Notes: generated by a model not told the origin, from the sequence alone. A stretch of DNA of 64,000 bases from Tsukamurella paurometabola (GCF_900631615.1 NZ_LR131273.1:2450850-2514849), one strand, 5' to 3'; shown: positions 27,598 through 35,745, counted from the stretch's first letter. A program made the numbers and translations.

Positions 27598-28139
27598 GAC
27601 TCGTTATTCTCGGCCCTCCCGGCGCGGGCAAGGGCACGCAGGCCGAACGACTGTCGGAGAAGTACGGCATTCCGCACATCTCGACGGGCGACCTGTTCCG
27701 CGCCAACATCAGCGAGGGGACTCCGCTGGGGGTCGAGGCGAAGAAGTACATGGATGCGGGCGAGCTCGTGCCCTCGTCGGTCACCGTCGACATGGTGCGT
27801 TCGCGCCTGACGGAGCCGGACGCGAAGAACGGCTTCATCCTGGACGGCTTCCCCCGGTCCACCGACCAGGCGGACTCGCTGGCCGAGATCCTCACCGAGC
27901 GCGGCGAGAAGCTCGACGCCGTGGTCTCCTTCGAGGTCCCCGAGGACACCGTCGTCGAGCGCATGCTCGCCCGCGGCCGCGCCGACGACACCGAGGACGT
28001 CATCCGCAACCGCATGCAGGTGTACGCGAACCAGACCGCTCCGCTGCTCGACTACTACGGCGACTTCGTCACGCACATCGACGCCGTCGGCACCGTCGAC
28101 GAGGTGCTGGGCCGCGTGACCGCGCAGCTCGACAAGTGA
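27594..28139 (+). CDS. adk: Adenylate kinase
   Basis: A 181-residue short-form adenylate kinase (AMP + ATP to 2 ADP) in the cytoplasm. P-loop [10 protein letters not shown] (residues 7-16), AMP-binding STGDLFR and DGFPRS, and the short LID typical of actinobacteria (about 30 residues fewer than E. coli Adk, no zinc cysteines). The GTG start overlaps the secY stop and its stop overlaps map, so secY-adk-map is one coupled operon. Confidence 0.97.
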   Translation: MRLVILGPPGAGKGTQAERLSEKYGIPHISTGDLFRANISEGTPLGVEAKKYMDAGELVPSSVTVDMVRSRLTEPDAKNGFILDGFPRSTDQADSLAEILTERGEKLDAVVSFEVPEDTVVERMLARGRADDTEDVIRNRMQVYANQTAPLLDYYGDFVTHIDAVGTVDEVLGRVTAQLDK

Positions 28140-28933
28140 GTCGATTCCGCCGCAAGAAGACCGTTCCCTTCCGCTCCGCGGGGGAACTCGACGCGATGGC
28201 CGCCGCGGGCGCCGTCGTGGGCCGCGCACTCGTCGCGGTCCGCGACGCCGCCCGCGTCGGCGTTTCCACGCTCGAACTCGACGAGGTCGCCGAGACGGTG
28301 ATCCGCGAGGCCGGCGCCGTCCCGTCGTTCAAGGGCTACCACGGCTTCCCCGGCTCGATCTGCTCCTCGGTCAACGAGGTCGTGGTGCACGGCATCCCGA
28401 ACCGGGAGACGGTGCTCGCGCAGGGCGACCTGGTCTCCATCGACTGCGGCGCGATCCTCGACGGCTGGCACGGCGATTCGGCGTGGACGTTCGGCGTGGG
28501 GGAGCTGTCCCCGGAGGACCGGGACCTCTCGGAGGCCACCCGCCTCGCGATGGAGGCCGGTATCGCCGCCATGCTCGACGGCAACCGGCTCACCGACGTC
28601 TCGCACGCCATCGAGACCGCCACGTACGCGCAGGCCGCGCGCCTGGGCCGCGACCTCGCGATCGTCGACGGCTACGGCGGCCACGGCATCGGCCGCGAGA
28701 TGCACATGGAGCCCTTCCTCGCCAACGAGGGCGATCCGGGCAAGGGCCCGCACCTCGTCATCGGCTCGACCCTCGCGATCGAGCCGATGCTCACCCTGGG
28801 CACCCCCGACACCTCCGTCCTCGAGGACGACTGGACCGTCGTCACGGACGACGGTGCCCGCGCCGCCCACTGGGAGCACACCGTCGCCGTCACCGCCGAC
28901 GGTCCGCGCATCCTCACGCCCCGCCCGGAATAG
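28136..28933 (+). CDS. map: Methionine aminopeptidase, type I
   Basis: A 265-residue enzyme that removes the initiator methionine from nascent chains, using two metal ions. All five metal ligands and the catalytic histidine can be placed: D103, D114, H183 ([15 protein letters not shown]), E216, E247 and H85 ([11 protein letters not shown]). The absence of an N-terminal SH3-binding extension marks the short type Ia form. The GTG overlaps the adk stop by 4 bp. Confidence 0.97.
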   Translation: MSRFRRKKTVPFRSAGELDAMAAAGAVVGRALVAVRDAARVGVSTLELDEVAETVIREAGAVPSFKGYHGFPGSICSSVNEVVVHGIPNRETVLAQGDLVSIDCGAILDGWHGDSAWTFGVGELSPEDRDLSEATRLAMEAGIAAMLDGNRLTDVSHAIETATYAQAARLGRDLAIVDGYGGHGIGREMHMEPFLANEGDPGKGPHLVIGSTLAIEPMLTLGTPDTSVLEDDWTVVTDDGARAAHWEHTVAVTADGPRILTPRPE

Positions 28934-28936
28934 GAC

Positions 28937-28967
28937 TTGACCCTCACGCGACGTGAGGCCGGAGAGT
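28937..28967 (+). promoter_or_regulatory. MerR/TipA-type promoter with operator dyad
   Basis: TTGACC (28937-28942) overlaps a perfect dyad CCTCACG-CGA-CGTGAGG (28942-28958), which fills the spacer ahead of a poorly conserved -10 region near 28962. This is the layout of MerR-family promoters, and the sequence is close to the known tipA operator. The regulator gene follows at once, so autoregulation is likely. Confidence 0.75.
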
Positions 28968-29751
28968 GGTCGACGTGAACGAAGGAAAGCCCGGATCGCG
29001 CACCGTCGGTGCGATCGCGCGGATGACCGGCGTCAGCGTGCGCACCCTGCACCACTACGACGAGATCGGACTGGTGGTGCCGTCGGGACGCACGTCGGCG
29101 GGGTACCGCGTGTACGACGATGCCGACGTCGAGCGCCTGCATCAGGTGCTCACGTACCGCGAGCTGGGATTTCCCCTCGAGCAGATAGCGACCCTGCTCG
29201 ACGATCCGTCGGCCGACGCGATGGCCCACCTCGAGCAGCAGCGCAAGCTGCTGTCCGAGCGGATCGACCGTTTGCACCGGATGGTCGCGGCTGTGGAGGA
29301 CATGATGAACAGCAAGCAACAGGGCGTCCAGCTGACCGCGGAGGAGCAGGCCGAGATCTTCGGCGACAACTGGATGGGCGAGGAGTACGCCGCCGAGGCG
29401 GAGGAGCGCTGGGGCGACACCGACGCCTGGAAGCAGAGCGCGGAGCGCCAGAAGAGCTTCACGAAGGACGACTGGCGCGAGATCAAGGCGCAGGGCGACG
29501 AGGTGAACGCCGCGTTCGCGGACGCGCTGGCGCGCGGTGTGCAGCCGGGGTCGGCGGAGGCGAACGAGCTCGCCGAGCGGCACCGCGCGGGCATCGAGCG
29601 GTTCTACGACTGCGACCACGCGCTGCAGGCGTGCATCGCCGAGATGTACGTCGCCGACGAGCGGTTCACGAAGTACTACGAGGAGATCGCCCCGGGTCTC
29701 GCGCGCTTCGTGCGCGACGTGGTCGTCGCGAACGCGGAGCAGCAGAAGTAG
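28966..29751 (+). CDS. MerR-family regulator with TipAS antibiotic-binding domain
   Basis: A 261-residue protein. Residues 13-80 are a MerR winged helix (TVGAIARMTGVSVRTLHHYDEIGLV...SAGYRVYDDADVERL). A dimerisation coiled coil (about 85-120) follows, and then a TipAS domain (about 125-258) with FGDNWMGEEYAAEAEERWGDT and HALQACIAEMYVADERFTKYY. In Streptomyces TipA the TipAS part binds thiopeptides and related drugs. A cysteine is present in FYDCDHALQAC, as in TipAS-type drug trapping. The start is GTG at 28966 or 28975; the latter is close to the predicted transcription start and may be leaderless. Its target operator lies immediately upstream. Confidence 0.9.
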   Translation: MVDVNEGKPGSRTVGAIARMTGVSVRTLHHYDEIGLVVPSGRTSAGYRVYDDADVERLHQVLTYRELGFPLEQIATLLDDPSADAMAHLEQQRKLLSERIDRLHRMVAAVEDMMNSKQQGVQLTAEEQAEIFGDNWMGEEYAAEAEERWGDTDAWKQSAERQKSFTKDDWREIKAQGDEVNAAFADALARGVQPGSAEANELAERHRAGIERFYDCDHALQACIAEMYVADERFTKYYEEIAPGLARFVRDVVVANAEQQK

Positions 29752-29787
29752 TCCTCGGTCCTTCGTCGAGGTCAGTACGCTGGTCGT

Positions 29788-30474
29788 GTGGACCAGGTGC
29801 TCGAGTTCGCCAGGAACTTCTGGTGGTTGGTGTTCCCCCTGGGAGGATCCCTCGCGGGAGGCGTGCGGGCGGTCGGGGCGTGGAACGAGCGCCGGGCCGC
29901 CCGCCGCCTCGAGCGGTACCGCATCAAGCAGGAGACCAAGGTCGCGCTCGCGCAGGCCAAGGGCATGGGCCGCATCGACGCGGCGCAGGTCCAGCGGGAG
30001 CTCCAGCGCGCCGTCGCGGAGCACGACGACGTCGACACCCGCTGGTTCGGCTACGAGACCGACCTCGCCACGATCCTCGACTACCCGATGATGATCGACA
30101 TGCGGGAGCCGCTCACCGTCGACTTCCACAAGGCCAAGCGTCGCGCGGACCTGCTCCGCCCGGACGGGCCCGACGGTGCGTCGGCCGCGGACGTCGAGCA
30201 GTACCGCGACGCGGTGCACGCCTACGCCGCGGCCTTCGACGTCGCGGAGCAGGAGGCCAAGCGCCGCCGCCGCGGTGACTTCTCGCCGCTGGAGCAGGAG
30301 CGGCTCGCCAAGGCGCAGCGGCTGCTGGCCGTCGCGCTCGACGGCTCGGCCACCGGCCCGGAGCGCCAGCAGGCCTACCAGCGCGCCCGCGCCGAGCTCG
30401 ACGGCCTCATCGACCTGCCGAAGGCCGCCACGGTGGCCCTGGAGAACCAGGTGCGCGCGGCCCTGGAGCGGTGA
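29788..30474 (+). CDS. Membrane-anchored coiled-coil hypothetical protein
   Basis: Not recognised as a named family. The 228-residue product has one hydrophobic N-terminal segment (NFWWLVFPLGGSLAGGVRAVG) followed by a highly charged, mainly helical domain rich in Arg, Glu, Lys and Ala with coiled-coil character (ERRAARRLERYRIKQETKVA). The central motif DTRWFGYETDLATILDYPMM is the most distinctive part. Similar short proteins occur in mycolate-containing actinobacteria as conserved hypotheticals. The GTG start lies about 10 nt after a TACGCT box. Confidence 0.72.
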   Translation: MDQVLEFARNFWWLVFPLGGSLAGGVRAVGAWNERRAARRLERYRIKQETKVALAQAKGMGRIDAAQVQRELQRAVAEHDDVDTRWFGYETDLATILDYPMMIDMREPLTVDFHKAKRRADLLRPDGPDGASAADVEQYRDAVHAYAAAFDVAEQEAKRRRRGDFSPLEQERLAKAQRLLAVALDGSATGPERQQAYQRARAELDGLIDLPKAATVALENQVRAALER

Positions 30475-30481
30475 TGACCTG

Positions 30482-30863
30482 CTACGTGGGGATGAACATC
30501 GTGGTGACGCCCACCCGGTCGTACGTGCTCCGCGCCCGGGCGTCGCGAGTGGCGAGGACAGCATCGTTGTCGCGCGCGGCGAACGCGACGAGCGCGTCGT
30601 GGACCGCGCCACCGGCGATGTTCCGCGCCGCCGGGATCAGCTGCAGTGGAAAGCTGTCGTCGATCGTCGCAACGGCGTCATCAGGCGCAAGGCGACGCTC
30701 GCCGGGGAGACGCGTGAGGACGGAATAGGTCTCCGCGAGGGCGTGCCCGCTGAGGGGGAGGCGCCTGCCTCGCGCCCAGGAGGCGAGCGTGGTGTTCGTG
30801 TTCGGAGAACAGGAGCGGCACCGAGACCGAGGTGTCCACCGCGACGAGTGCCGAATCTGTCAC
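30482..30863 (-). pseudogene. PIN-domain (VapC-type) toxin gene interrupted by a frameshift
   Basis: From the GTG at 30863 the frame encodes a PIN start, VAVDTSVSVPLLFSEHEHHA, then drifts out of frame. Shifting the frame by +1 near 30787-30793 restores a typical VapC remainder: SGHALAETYSVLTRLPGERRL, GAVHDALVAFAARDND, LATRDARARSTYDRVGV, ending at the TAG 30482-30484. The acidic residues of the PIN active site (D of VDTS, E of ALAET, D of VHDAL, D of ATRDA) all survive across the two frames, so the break looks recent, or is a sequencing or assembly error. Its start overlaps the antitoxin stop (GTGA), the usual VapBC coupling. As read, no full-length ribonuclease would be made. Confidence 0.78.
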
Positions 30864-31099
30864 CGGCGCCCGGCGTCGATCAGGGCGAACATCATCTCGT
30901 CGGTCAGCGGGCCGCCCCCGACGGCGACGAGGCGCCCGTCCTCGTCACGCTCGAGCCGCGCGGTGCGGCCGCCGGGCGTGATCTGAACTCCGCTGCCGTA
31001 CCAGGAGATATCCACCACCGAGCCAGGTGTGATGCCGAGGGCGTCGCGGAGCTGTTTCGGGACGAGTATCCGGCCCACAGAATCCACTGTTGCTTCCAT
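30860..31099 (-). CDS. AbrB/SpoVT-type antitoxin (VapB-like)
   Basis: A 79-residue protein with an N-terminal swapped-hairpin AbrB domain (VDSVGRILVPKQLRDALGITPGSVVDI). It would bind operator DNA as a dimer, and its C-terminal tail would neutralise the partner PIN ribonuclease. Its stop overlaps the start of the broken toxin gene. An intact antitoxin next to a broken toxin is a common decay stage of a toxin-antitoxin locus. The ATG at 31099 gives the full AbrB domain. Confidence 0.85.
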   Translation of the reverse strand: MEATVDSVGRILVPKQLRDALGITPGSVVDISWYGSGVQITPGGRTARLERDEDGRLVAVGGGPLTDEMMFALIDAGRR

Positions 31100-31183
31100 G
31101 GGGCCAATCTACTAGGCGTATCCCAATGCGATCCCAGTGAAATCCCTGCCCGAAGCGGACAGGATTTCGAGAGCGCACGGAAA

Positions 31184-31218
31184 AAGGCACCCCCGAGTCC
31201 GTGACTCGGGGGTGCCTT
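31184..31218 (-). terminator. Strong intrinsic terminator of the metY transcript
   Basis: A perfect 16-bp stem (31184-31199 with 31203-31218, arm AAGGCACCCCCGAGTC) with a 3-nt loop. On the minus strand the arm is followed by TTTTT, a real U-tract that is uncommon in this window. It terminates transcription from metY and from the small frame behind it. Confidence 0.93.
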
Positions 31219-31236
31219 CAAGAGGAGAACGTGATG

Positions 31237-31329
31237 TCAGGTACAGCCGCGCTGCACGGCCGCGGTCCAGGCACCGTCGTCCTGGAGGACGGAACGGGCC
31301 GCCCGTCGCAACCACCGCAGCGCGCGCAT
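31237..31329 (-). CDS. Possible 30-codon gene between metY and its terminator
   Basis: An ATG frame of 30 codons (begins MRALRWLRRAARSVLQ, ends QRGCT) starts 10 bp after the metY stop, with GGGAG 6 nt before the ATG, and ends 18 bp before the intrinsic terminator. The peptide is strongly basic and amphipathic at its N-terminus. Placement between stop and terminator with its own ribosome-binding site argues for translation; size alone would allow chance. Function unknown. Confidence 0.35.
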   Translation of the reverse strand: MRALRWLRRAARSVLQDDGAWTAAVQRGCT

Positions 31330-31339
31330 CGCCGGCTCC

Positions 31340-32641
31340 CTAGGACGCGTTCGCCGCGGCCTTGAGGCCCAGCTGCAGGTCGGCGAGGATGTCGTCGATG
31401 TGCTCGATGCCCACGGCCAGGCGCACCAGGCCCGGCGTGACCCCGGCCTCGAGCTGCTCCTGCTCGGTGAGCTGGCTGTGCGTGGTCGACGCGGGGTGGA
31501 TCACCAGCGAGCGCACGTCGCCGATGTTCGCGACGTGGCTGTGCAGCTGCAGGGCGTCGACGAAGGCCTTGCCCGCGGGCACGCCGCCGGCCAGCTCGAA
31601 GGCGACGATCGCGCCGGCACCCTTGGGCAGCAGCGACTTCGCGCGCTCGTGGTACGGCGACGACGGCAGCCCGGCGTAGATCACCTCGGTGACGCCCTCC
31701 TGGCCGGAGAGGAACTCGGCGACCTTCTGCGCGTTCTCGATGTGCCGCTCCACGCGCAGGCTCAGCGTCTCGATGCCCTGCGCGAGCAGGAAGGCGTTGA
31801 ACGGCGAGATCGCGGGGCCCAGGTCGCGCAGCAGCTGCACGCGGGCCTTGAGGGCGAACGCGGGCGCGCCGAGGTCGGCGAAGACGACGCCGTGGTACGA
31901 CGGGTCCGGGGTGGTGAAGTTCGGGTGCCGGCCCTGCGTCCAGTCGAAGTTGCCGCCGTCGACGATGACGCCGCCGATCGCCGAGCCGTGGCCACCCAGG
32001 TACTTCGTGGCCGAGTGCACCACGATGTCGGCGCCGTGCTCGAGCGGGCGCAGCAGGTACGGGGTCGCGACGGTGTTGTCGACGATGAGCGGCAGCCCGT
32101 TCTCGTGCGCGACACCGGCCACGCCGGCGACGTCGAGCACGTGGCCGCGCGGGTTCGCGATGGTCTCGGCGAAGAAGGCGCGGGTGTTGGGGCGGACGGC
32201 GGCGCGCCACTGCTCCAGGTCGTCCGGGTTCTCCACGAAGCTGACCTCGATGCCCAGCTTGGCGAGGGTGTAGTGCAGCAGGTTGTAGGTGCCGCCGTAC
32301 AGGTACGGGGAGCTGACGATGTGGTCGCCCGACTCCGCGACGTTGAGGATCGCGAGGGTCTCGGCGGCCTGGCCGGAGGCCACGAGGAGCGCGGCGACGC
32401 CGCCCTCGAGCGCGGCGATCCGCTGCTCGACCGCGTCCTGCGTCGGGTTCATGATGCGGGTGTAGATGTTGCCCGGCTCGGCCAGCCCGAACAGCGCCGC
32501 GGCGTGATCGGTGTTGTTGAACGTGTACGACGTGGTCTGGTAGATCGGGAGCGCCCGCGCGTTGGTCGCGCCGTCGGGCGTCTGCCCGGCGTGGATCTGG
32601 GTGGTCTCGAAATGCCAGTTCGGGCTGTCCGGATTGCTCAT
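31340..32641 (-). CDS. metY: O-acetylhomoserine sulfhydrylase (PLP-dependent)
   Basis: A 433-residue Cys/Met-metabolism PLP enzyme that forms homocysteine from O-acetylhomoserine and sulfide in methionine biosynthesis. Evidence: NIYTRIMNPTQDAVEQRIAALEGG, the PLP lysine K213 in HSATKYLGGHG, and the C-terminal SLVIHPASTTHSQL. The full length with the insert near residues 225-255 fits MetY, not the shorter MetB/MetC. The ATG at 32641 lies 7 nt after TTGTAT, so the mRNA may be leaderless. No SAM riboswitch is visible upstream. It is divergent from the Nudix gene. Confidence 0.93.
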   Translation of the reverse strand: MSNPDSPNWHFETTQIHAGQTPDGATNARALPIYQTTSYTFNNTDHAAALFGLAEPGNIYTRIMNPTQDAVEQRIAALEGGVAALLVASGQAAETLAILNVAESGDHIVSSPYLYGGTYNLLHYTLAKLGIEVSFVENPDDLEQWRAAVRPNTRAFFAETIANPRGHVLDVAGVAGVAHENGLPLIVDNTVATPYLLRPLEHGADIVVHSATKYLGGHGSAIGGVIVDGGNFDWTQGRHPNFTTPDPSYHGVVFADLGAPAFALKARVQLLRDLGPAISPFNAFLLAQGIETLSLRVERHIENAQKVAEFLSGQEGVTEVIYAGLPSSPYHERAKSLLPKGAGAIVAFELAGGVPAGKAFVDALQLHSHVANIGDVRSLVIHPASTTHSQLTEQEQLEAGVTPGLVRLAVGIEHIDDILADLQLGLKAAANAS

Positions 32642-32716
32642 GGCCCCGATACAAGTGCACGGGCGCCGCGGTGTCCAGGGTTTGGCTCATACTGTGGAGA
32701 AAAGGAGGGCACCGTC

Positions 32717-33268
32717 GTGGAGGAGATCGTCGCGCTGTACGACGATGCCGGGCGCCCGTCGGGCTCGGCGCCGCGGTCGCGCGTGCGCGCCGAGAACCTG
32801 CGCCACGGCACCACCGGGATCCTCGTCTTCGACTCGGCCGGCCGCATCTACGTGCACCGCCGCACCCCGGTCAAGGACGTCTACCCGGGCCTGCGCGACT
32901 TCTGCGCGGGCGGGGTGCTGCTGGCGGGGGAGTCGCCCGACGACGGTGCCGCACGCGAGGCCTTCGAGGAGCTCGGCGTGCACGGGGTGGCGCTGCGCCC
33001 CGTCGGCGTGCGGGCCTACGCCGACGCACGGACCCGGTTCGTGTGCTTCCAGTACGTCTGCACGTACGACGGTGCCGTCGTGCACCAGCCGGAGGAGGTG
33101 GCGAGCGGCGAGTGGATGGCGCCGGCCGATCTGCTGGCGGCCGTCGCGGCGGACCCCGCGGACTTCGTTCCGGACTCGGTCGAACTCGCGTTGCACCTCG
33201 TCAGCGCCGGGGGCGGTTCCGGGCAGGATTCGTCGGACGAGTCCGCAGCGCGTAGAATAGACGGGTAG
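32717..33268 (+). CDS. Nudix hydrolase (YfcD/isopentenyl isomerase-like)
   Basis: A 183-residue protein with a complete Nudix box [23 protein letters not shown] (about residues 74-96, pattern Gx5Ex7REUxEExGU). The opening [27 protein letters not shown] and later [15 protein letters not shown] resemble the YfcD branch, which is related to isopentenyl-diphosphate isomerase; the real substrate is unknown. The GTG at 32717 has AGGAGG 8 nt upstream. The infA promoter lies inside its 3' end. Confidence 0.88.
   Translation: MEEIVALYDDAGRPSGSAPRSRVRAENLRHGTTGILVFDSAGRIYVHRRTPVKDVYPGLRDFCAGGVLLAGESPDDGAAREAFEELGVHGVALRPVGVRAYADARTRFVCFQYVCTYDGAVVHQPEEVASGEWMAPADLLAAVAADPADFVPDSVELALHLVSAGGGSGQDSSDESAARRIDG
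33229..33258 (+). promoter_or_regulatory. Promoter of infA
   Basis: TTCGTC (33229-33234) and TAGAAT (33253-33258), 18-bp spacer, within the last codons of the Nudix gene. The predicted leader of infA is about 90 nt. Confidence 0.6.
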
Positions 33269-33354
33269 CGCGGCGTTCGGCCGCACGCCCGTCCGCTCAG
33301 GAGGGGCACAGGTCGCACACGGCGTCCGCTCAAGACAACAGGATCGTGGAGGGT

Positions 33355-33576
33355 ATGGCGAAGAAGGACGGAGCCATCGAGGTGGAGGGCCGCGTCGTCG
33401 AGCCGCTCCCCAACGCAATGTTCCGCATCGAGCTGGAGAACGGGCACAAGGTGCTCGCCCACATCAGCGGCAAGATGCGGCAGCACTACATTCGTATTCT
33501 GCCCGAGGACCGGGTCGTGGTGGAGCTGTCTCCCTACGACCTGACGCGCGGGCGCATCGTCTACCGGTACAAGTGA
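33355..33576 (+). CDS. infA: Translation initiation factor IF-1
   Basis: A 73-residue IF-1, an OB-fold protein that occupies the 30S A site during initiation. [20 protein letters not shown] and [23 protein letters not shown] are near-invariant in actinobacteria. I choose the ATG at 33355, which gives the conserved N-terminus; a GTG at 33346 would add MEG. In most actinobacteria infA is followed directly by rpmJ; here a terminator and an opposing protease gene intervene. Confidence 0.97.
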   Translation: MAKKDGAIEVEGRVVEPLPNAMFRIELENGHKVLAHISGKMRQHYIRILPEDRVVVELSPYDLTRGRIVYRYK

Positions 33577-33605
33577 CCGCGTAGCGCGCGCATCCGGATA
33601 CGAGA

Positions 33606-33631
33606 AAGACCCACCCCGCGGGGTGGGTCTT
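33606..33631. terminator. Terminator between infA and the opposing protease gene
   Basis: AAGACCCACCCC (33606-33617) pairs perfectly with GGGGTGGGTCTT (33620-33631); on the plus strand CTTCGTTTT follows. Lying between two convergent genes 72 bp apart, it can serve both. Confidence 0.9.
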
Positions 33632-33647
33632 CTTCGTTTTCCCGGTG

Positions 33648-34385
33648 CTACACCGCGAGGCGCAGGCCGCCCGCCTGGGCGAGGACGAAGCCCAGGTCCC
33701 AGTAGTCGGAGACCTCGGAGCCGTCGCGGCCGGGCTCCGAGGAGCCGGTGGCGTGGATGCCGAGGGCGGCGCCGTCGGAGAGGCGGATCAGCGAGGCGCC
33801 GCTGTCGCCCGAGCGCAGCTTGAGGTCGGTGCGGAAGCGGTTGGCCGTGATGTCGGTGACGGTGCCGCAGACCCAGCCGCTGGTGCGGCCCTGGCTGCAC
33901 ACCTTGTCGCCGATCCGGGCCTTGCCGAGCGAGCGCGGGGCGGCCTTGCCGAGGCGGTTGACGAGCGGCACGCCCGGCTTGAAGGAGACCGTGCCCCAGT
34001 CGGGGTGCGAGACGTTGGTGGAGACCTCGCGGCCGTCGATGATCTTGGTGGGCGGGTTCGAGGACTTCTCGAACTTGCCGACGGAGATGAGCGCGCGGGC
34101 CTGGCCGGGCGCGGGCACGGTGACCTCCTGGCCGACCTTGCCGCAGTGACCGGCGGTGACGCCGACGCGGCGGCCGTCCGGGGTGAGGGCGAGCACGCCG
34201 AGCGTGCACGCGGCGACCTCGATGCCGTCGGCCGTCTCGTTCTGCACGACGTCGATCTCGGAGCCGGGGCCCACGACGACGCGCGGCGCGGCGCTCGCCG
34301 GGGCGGCGGTGACGAGGAGGGAGGTCGCGACGCCGAGGGCGGCGGTCGCGGCGACGCCCAGGCGGCGGGTGGGGGACAGACGCAT
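33648..34385 (-). CDS. Secreted trypsin/chymotrypsin-like serine protease (S1 family)
   Basis: A 245-residue preproprotein. The signal peptide (basic start, LGVAATAALGVATSLLVTAA, cleavage after APASA-A near residue 32) marks export. The catalytic triad is visible: H80 in VTAGHCG, D129 in SHPDWGTV, S195 in RSGDSGASL. C60-C81 and C163-C173 are placed for the two usual disulfides. Related secreted proteases are common in actinobacteria. AGGA lies 8 nt before the ATG. It is inserted between infA and rpmJ on the opposite strand, which is not the usual ribosomal arrangement. Confidence 0.88.
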   Translation of the reverse strand: MRLSPTRRLGVAATAALGVATSLLVTAAPASAAPRVVVGPGSEIDVVQNETADGIEVAACTLGVLALTPDGRRVGVTAGHCGKVGQEVTVPAPGQARALISVGKFEKSSNPPTKIIDGREVSTNVSHPDWGTVSFKPGVPLVNRLGKAAPRSLGKARIGDKVCSQGRTSGWVCGTVTDITANRFRTDLKLRSGDSGASLIRLSDGAALGIHATGSSEPGRDGSEVSDYWDLGFVLAQAGGLRLAV

Positions 34386-34514
34386 CGCGGGGTCCTATCG
34401 GATCGAGGGATCAGATCACGGAATCTTCGGTGGTGAATAGTGCATCACCGATCGTTCCTGAGGCTAGCATGAGAGACCCCGTGCGCGCGTCGCGCGTGCG
34501 CTGTTCGCGGCTGA

Positions 34515-34544
34515 TTTGGGGCCGACGGCTGCGAAGCGTACACT
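34515..34544 (+). promoter_or_regulatory. Likely promoter of rpmJ
   Basis: TACACT (34539-34544) is a good -10; an 18-bp spacer separates it from a weak -35, TTTGGG (34515-34520). It precedes rpmJ by about 100 nt. The 262-bp gap 34386-34647 holds no other gene. Confidence 0.45.
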
Positions 34545-34647
34545 GGATCATCGCGTGCGTGCGCGGCTTCGTCGTGCCTGCCGTGGCACCCCTCCGGTCA
34601 CCGGTGGCGGTGCGGGAAAACACTGAACACAACTGGATAGGACTGAC

Positions 34648-34761
34648 GTGAAGGTCAACCCCAGCGTCAAGCCGATCTGCGAGAAGTGCAAGGTGATCCG
34701 CCGTAACGGTCGGGTCATGGTGATCTGCGACAACCTGCGTCACAAGCAGCGTCAGGGCTGA
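34648..34761 (+). CDS. rpmJ: 50S ribosomal protein L36 (bL36), zinc-binding type
   Basis: A 37-residue bL36 of the C+ type: [20 protein letters not shown] then [15 protein letters not shown], with the C-x2-C...C...H zinc site. This is the house-keeping form, with the zinc-free variant usually encoded elsewhere for zinc starvation. GTG start; AGGA lies 8 nt upstream. The 181 bp between it and rpsM is a structured leader. Confidence 0.97.
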   Translation: MKVNPSVKPICEKCKVIRRNGRVMVICDNLRHKQRQG

Positions 34762-34861
34762 TCACTGCGCTTCGAGCGGTTCGCCGCTTGAACACACGAT
34801 GACCTCTCCGCACCAACGGGGGCAGACGAGCCCCTGCGGACCCCCGGTTCGGAGGCCGGGG

Positions 34862-34896
34862 CCTCGGCCGGCGTGAAAGCGCCGGAATCACCGAGG
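34862..34896 (+). promoter_or_regulatory. Structured leader element upstream of rpsM
   Basis: Inside the 181-bp rpmJ-rpsM gap, an outer stem CCTCGG/CCGAGG (34862-34867, 34891-34896) encloses the hairpin CCGGCG-TGAAAG-CGCCGG (34868-34885) with a 5-nt bulge. It ends 46 nt before the rpsM ATG. Ribosomal-protein autoregulation at this spot is known in E. coli (S4) but cannot be shown here. Confidence 0.4.
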
Positions 34897-34942
34897 ACGG
34901 GCGGGGAGCAGACCTCCGACGAAGAAGAAGGAAACGCCAAGA

Positions 34943-35314
34943 ATGGCACGTCTCATGGGTGTCGATCTCCCGCGCGAGAAGCGCATGGAGATCGCACTGA
35001 CCTACATCTACGGCATCGGCCGTACCCGCGCGACTGAGATCCTCGACGCCACCGGCGTGAGCCCGGATCTGCGCAGCAAGGACCTCAGCGACGAGGACCT
35101 GACCAAGCTCCGTGACTACATCGAGGGCACGGACTACAAGGTCGAGGGCGACCTGCGCCGTGAGGTGCAGGCCGACATCCGTCGCAAGATCGAGATCCAG
35201 TGCTACCAGGGCATCCGCCACCGCCGTGGCCTGCCCGTGCGTGGCCAGCGCACCAAGACCAACGCTCGCACCCGTAAGGGTCCGAAGAAGACCATCGCCG
35301 GAAAGAAGAAGTAA
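34943..35314 (+). CDS. rpsM: 30S ribosomal protein S13 (uS13)
   Basis: A 123-residue uS13, which forms inter-subunit bridges in the 30S head and touches P-site t[23 protein letters not shown], the GIGRTRA turn and [20 protein letters not shown] are diagnostic. GAAGGAAACGCC lies before the ATG. Its stop and the rpsK ATG share a base (TAATG). Confidence 0.98.
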   Translation: MARLMGVDLPREKRMEIALTYIYGIGRTRATEILDATGVSPDLRSKDLSDEDLTKLRDYIEGTDYKVEGDLRREVQADIRRKIEIQCYQGIRHRRGLPVRGQRTKTNARTRKGPKKTIAGKKK

Positions 35315-35724
35315 TGCCTCCGAAGTCGCGCGCCACGGGCGCGAAGAAGGGCGTTTCGCGTCGTCGCGAAAAGAAGAACGTCCCGCACGGCCACGCTCAC
35401 ATCAAGAGCACGTTCAACAACACGATCGTCTCGATCACCGACCCCAACGGCAACGTGATCAGCTGGGCCTCCTCGGGCCACGTCGGCTTCAAGGGCTCGC
35501 GCAAGAGCACCCCGTTCGCCGCGCAGCTCGCCGCCGAGAACGCTGCCCGCAAGGCGCAGGAGAACGGCGTCAAGAAGGTCGACGTCTTCGTCAAGGGCCC
35601 GGGTTCGGGCCGCGAGACCGCCATCCGTTCGCTCCAGGCCGCCGGCCTGGAGGTGGGCACCATCTCCGACGTGACGCCGCAGCCGCACAACGGCTGCCGT
35701 CCGCCCAAGCGGCGTCGGGTCTAG
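35314..35724 (+). CDS. rpsK: 30S ribosomal protein S11 (uS11)
   Basis: A 136-residue uS11 in the 30S platform, close to the E-site m[37 protein letters not shown] and the C-terminal [18 protein letters not shown] are conserved. It is coupled to rpsM and followed by rpsD after 21 bp containing GGAAGGTAGGAG. Confidence 0.98.
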   Translation: MPPKSRATGAKKGVSRRREKKNVPHGHAHIKSTFNNTIVSITDPNGNVISWASSGHVGFKGSRKSTPFAAQLAAENAARKAQENGVKKVDVFVKGPGSGRETAIRSLQAAGLEVGTISDVTPQPHNGCRPPKRRRV

Positions 35725-35745
35725 GGAAGGTAGGAGAGAGAAACC

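Noticed and set aside
32642-32716. SAM or other riboswitch upstream of metY
   Set aside because: The divergent gap is only 75 bp and the predicted transcript is leaderless, leaving no room for a riboswitch.
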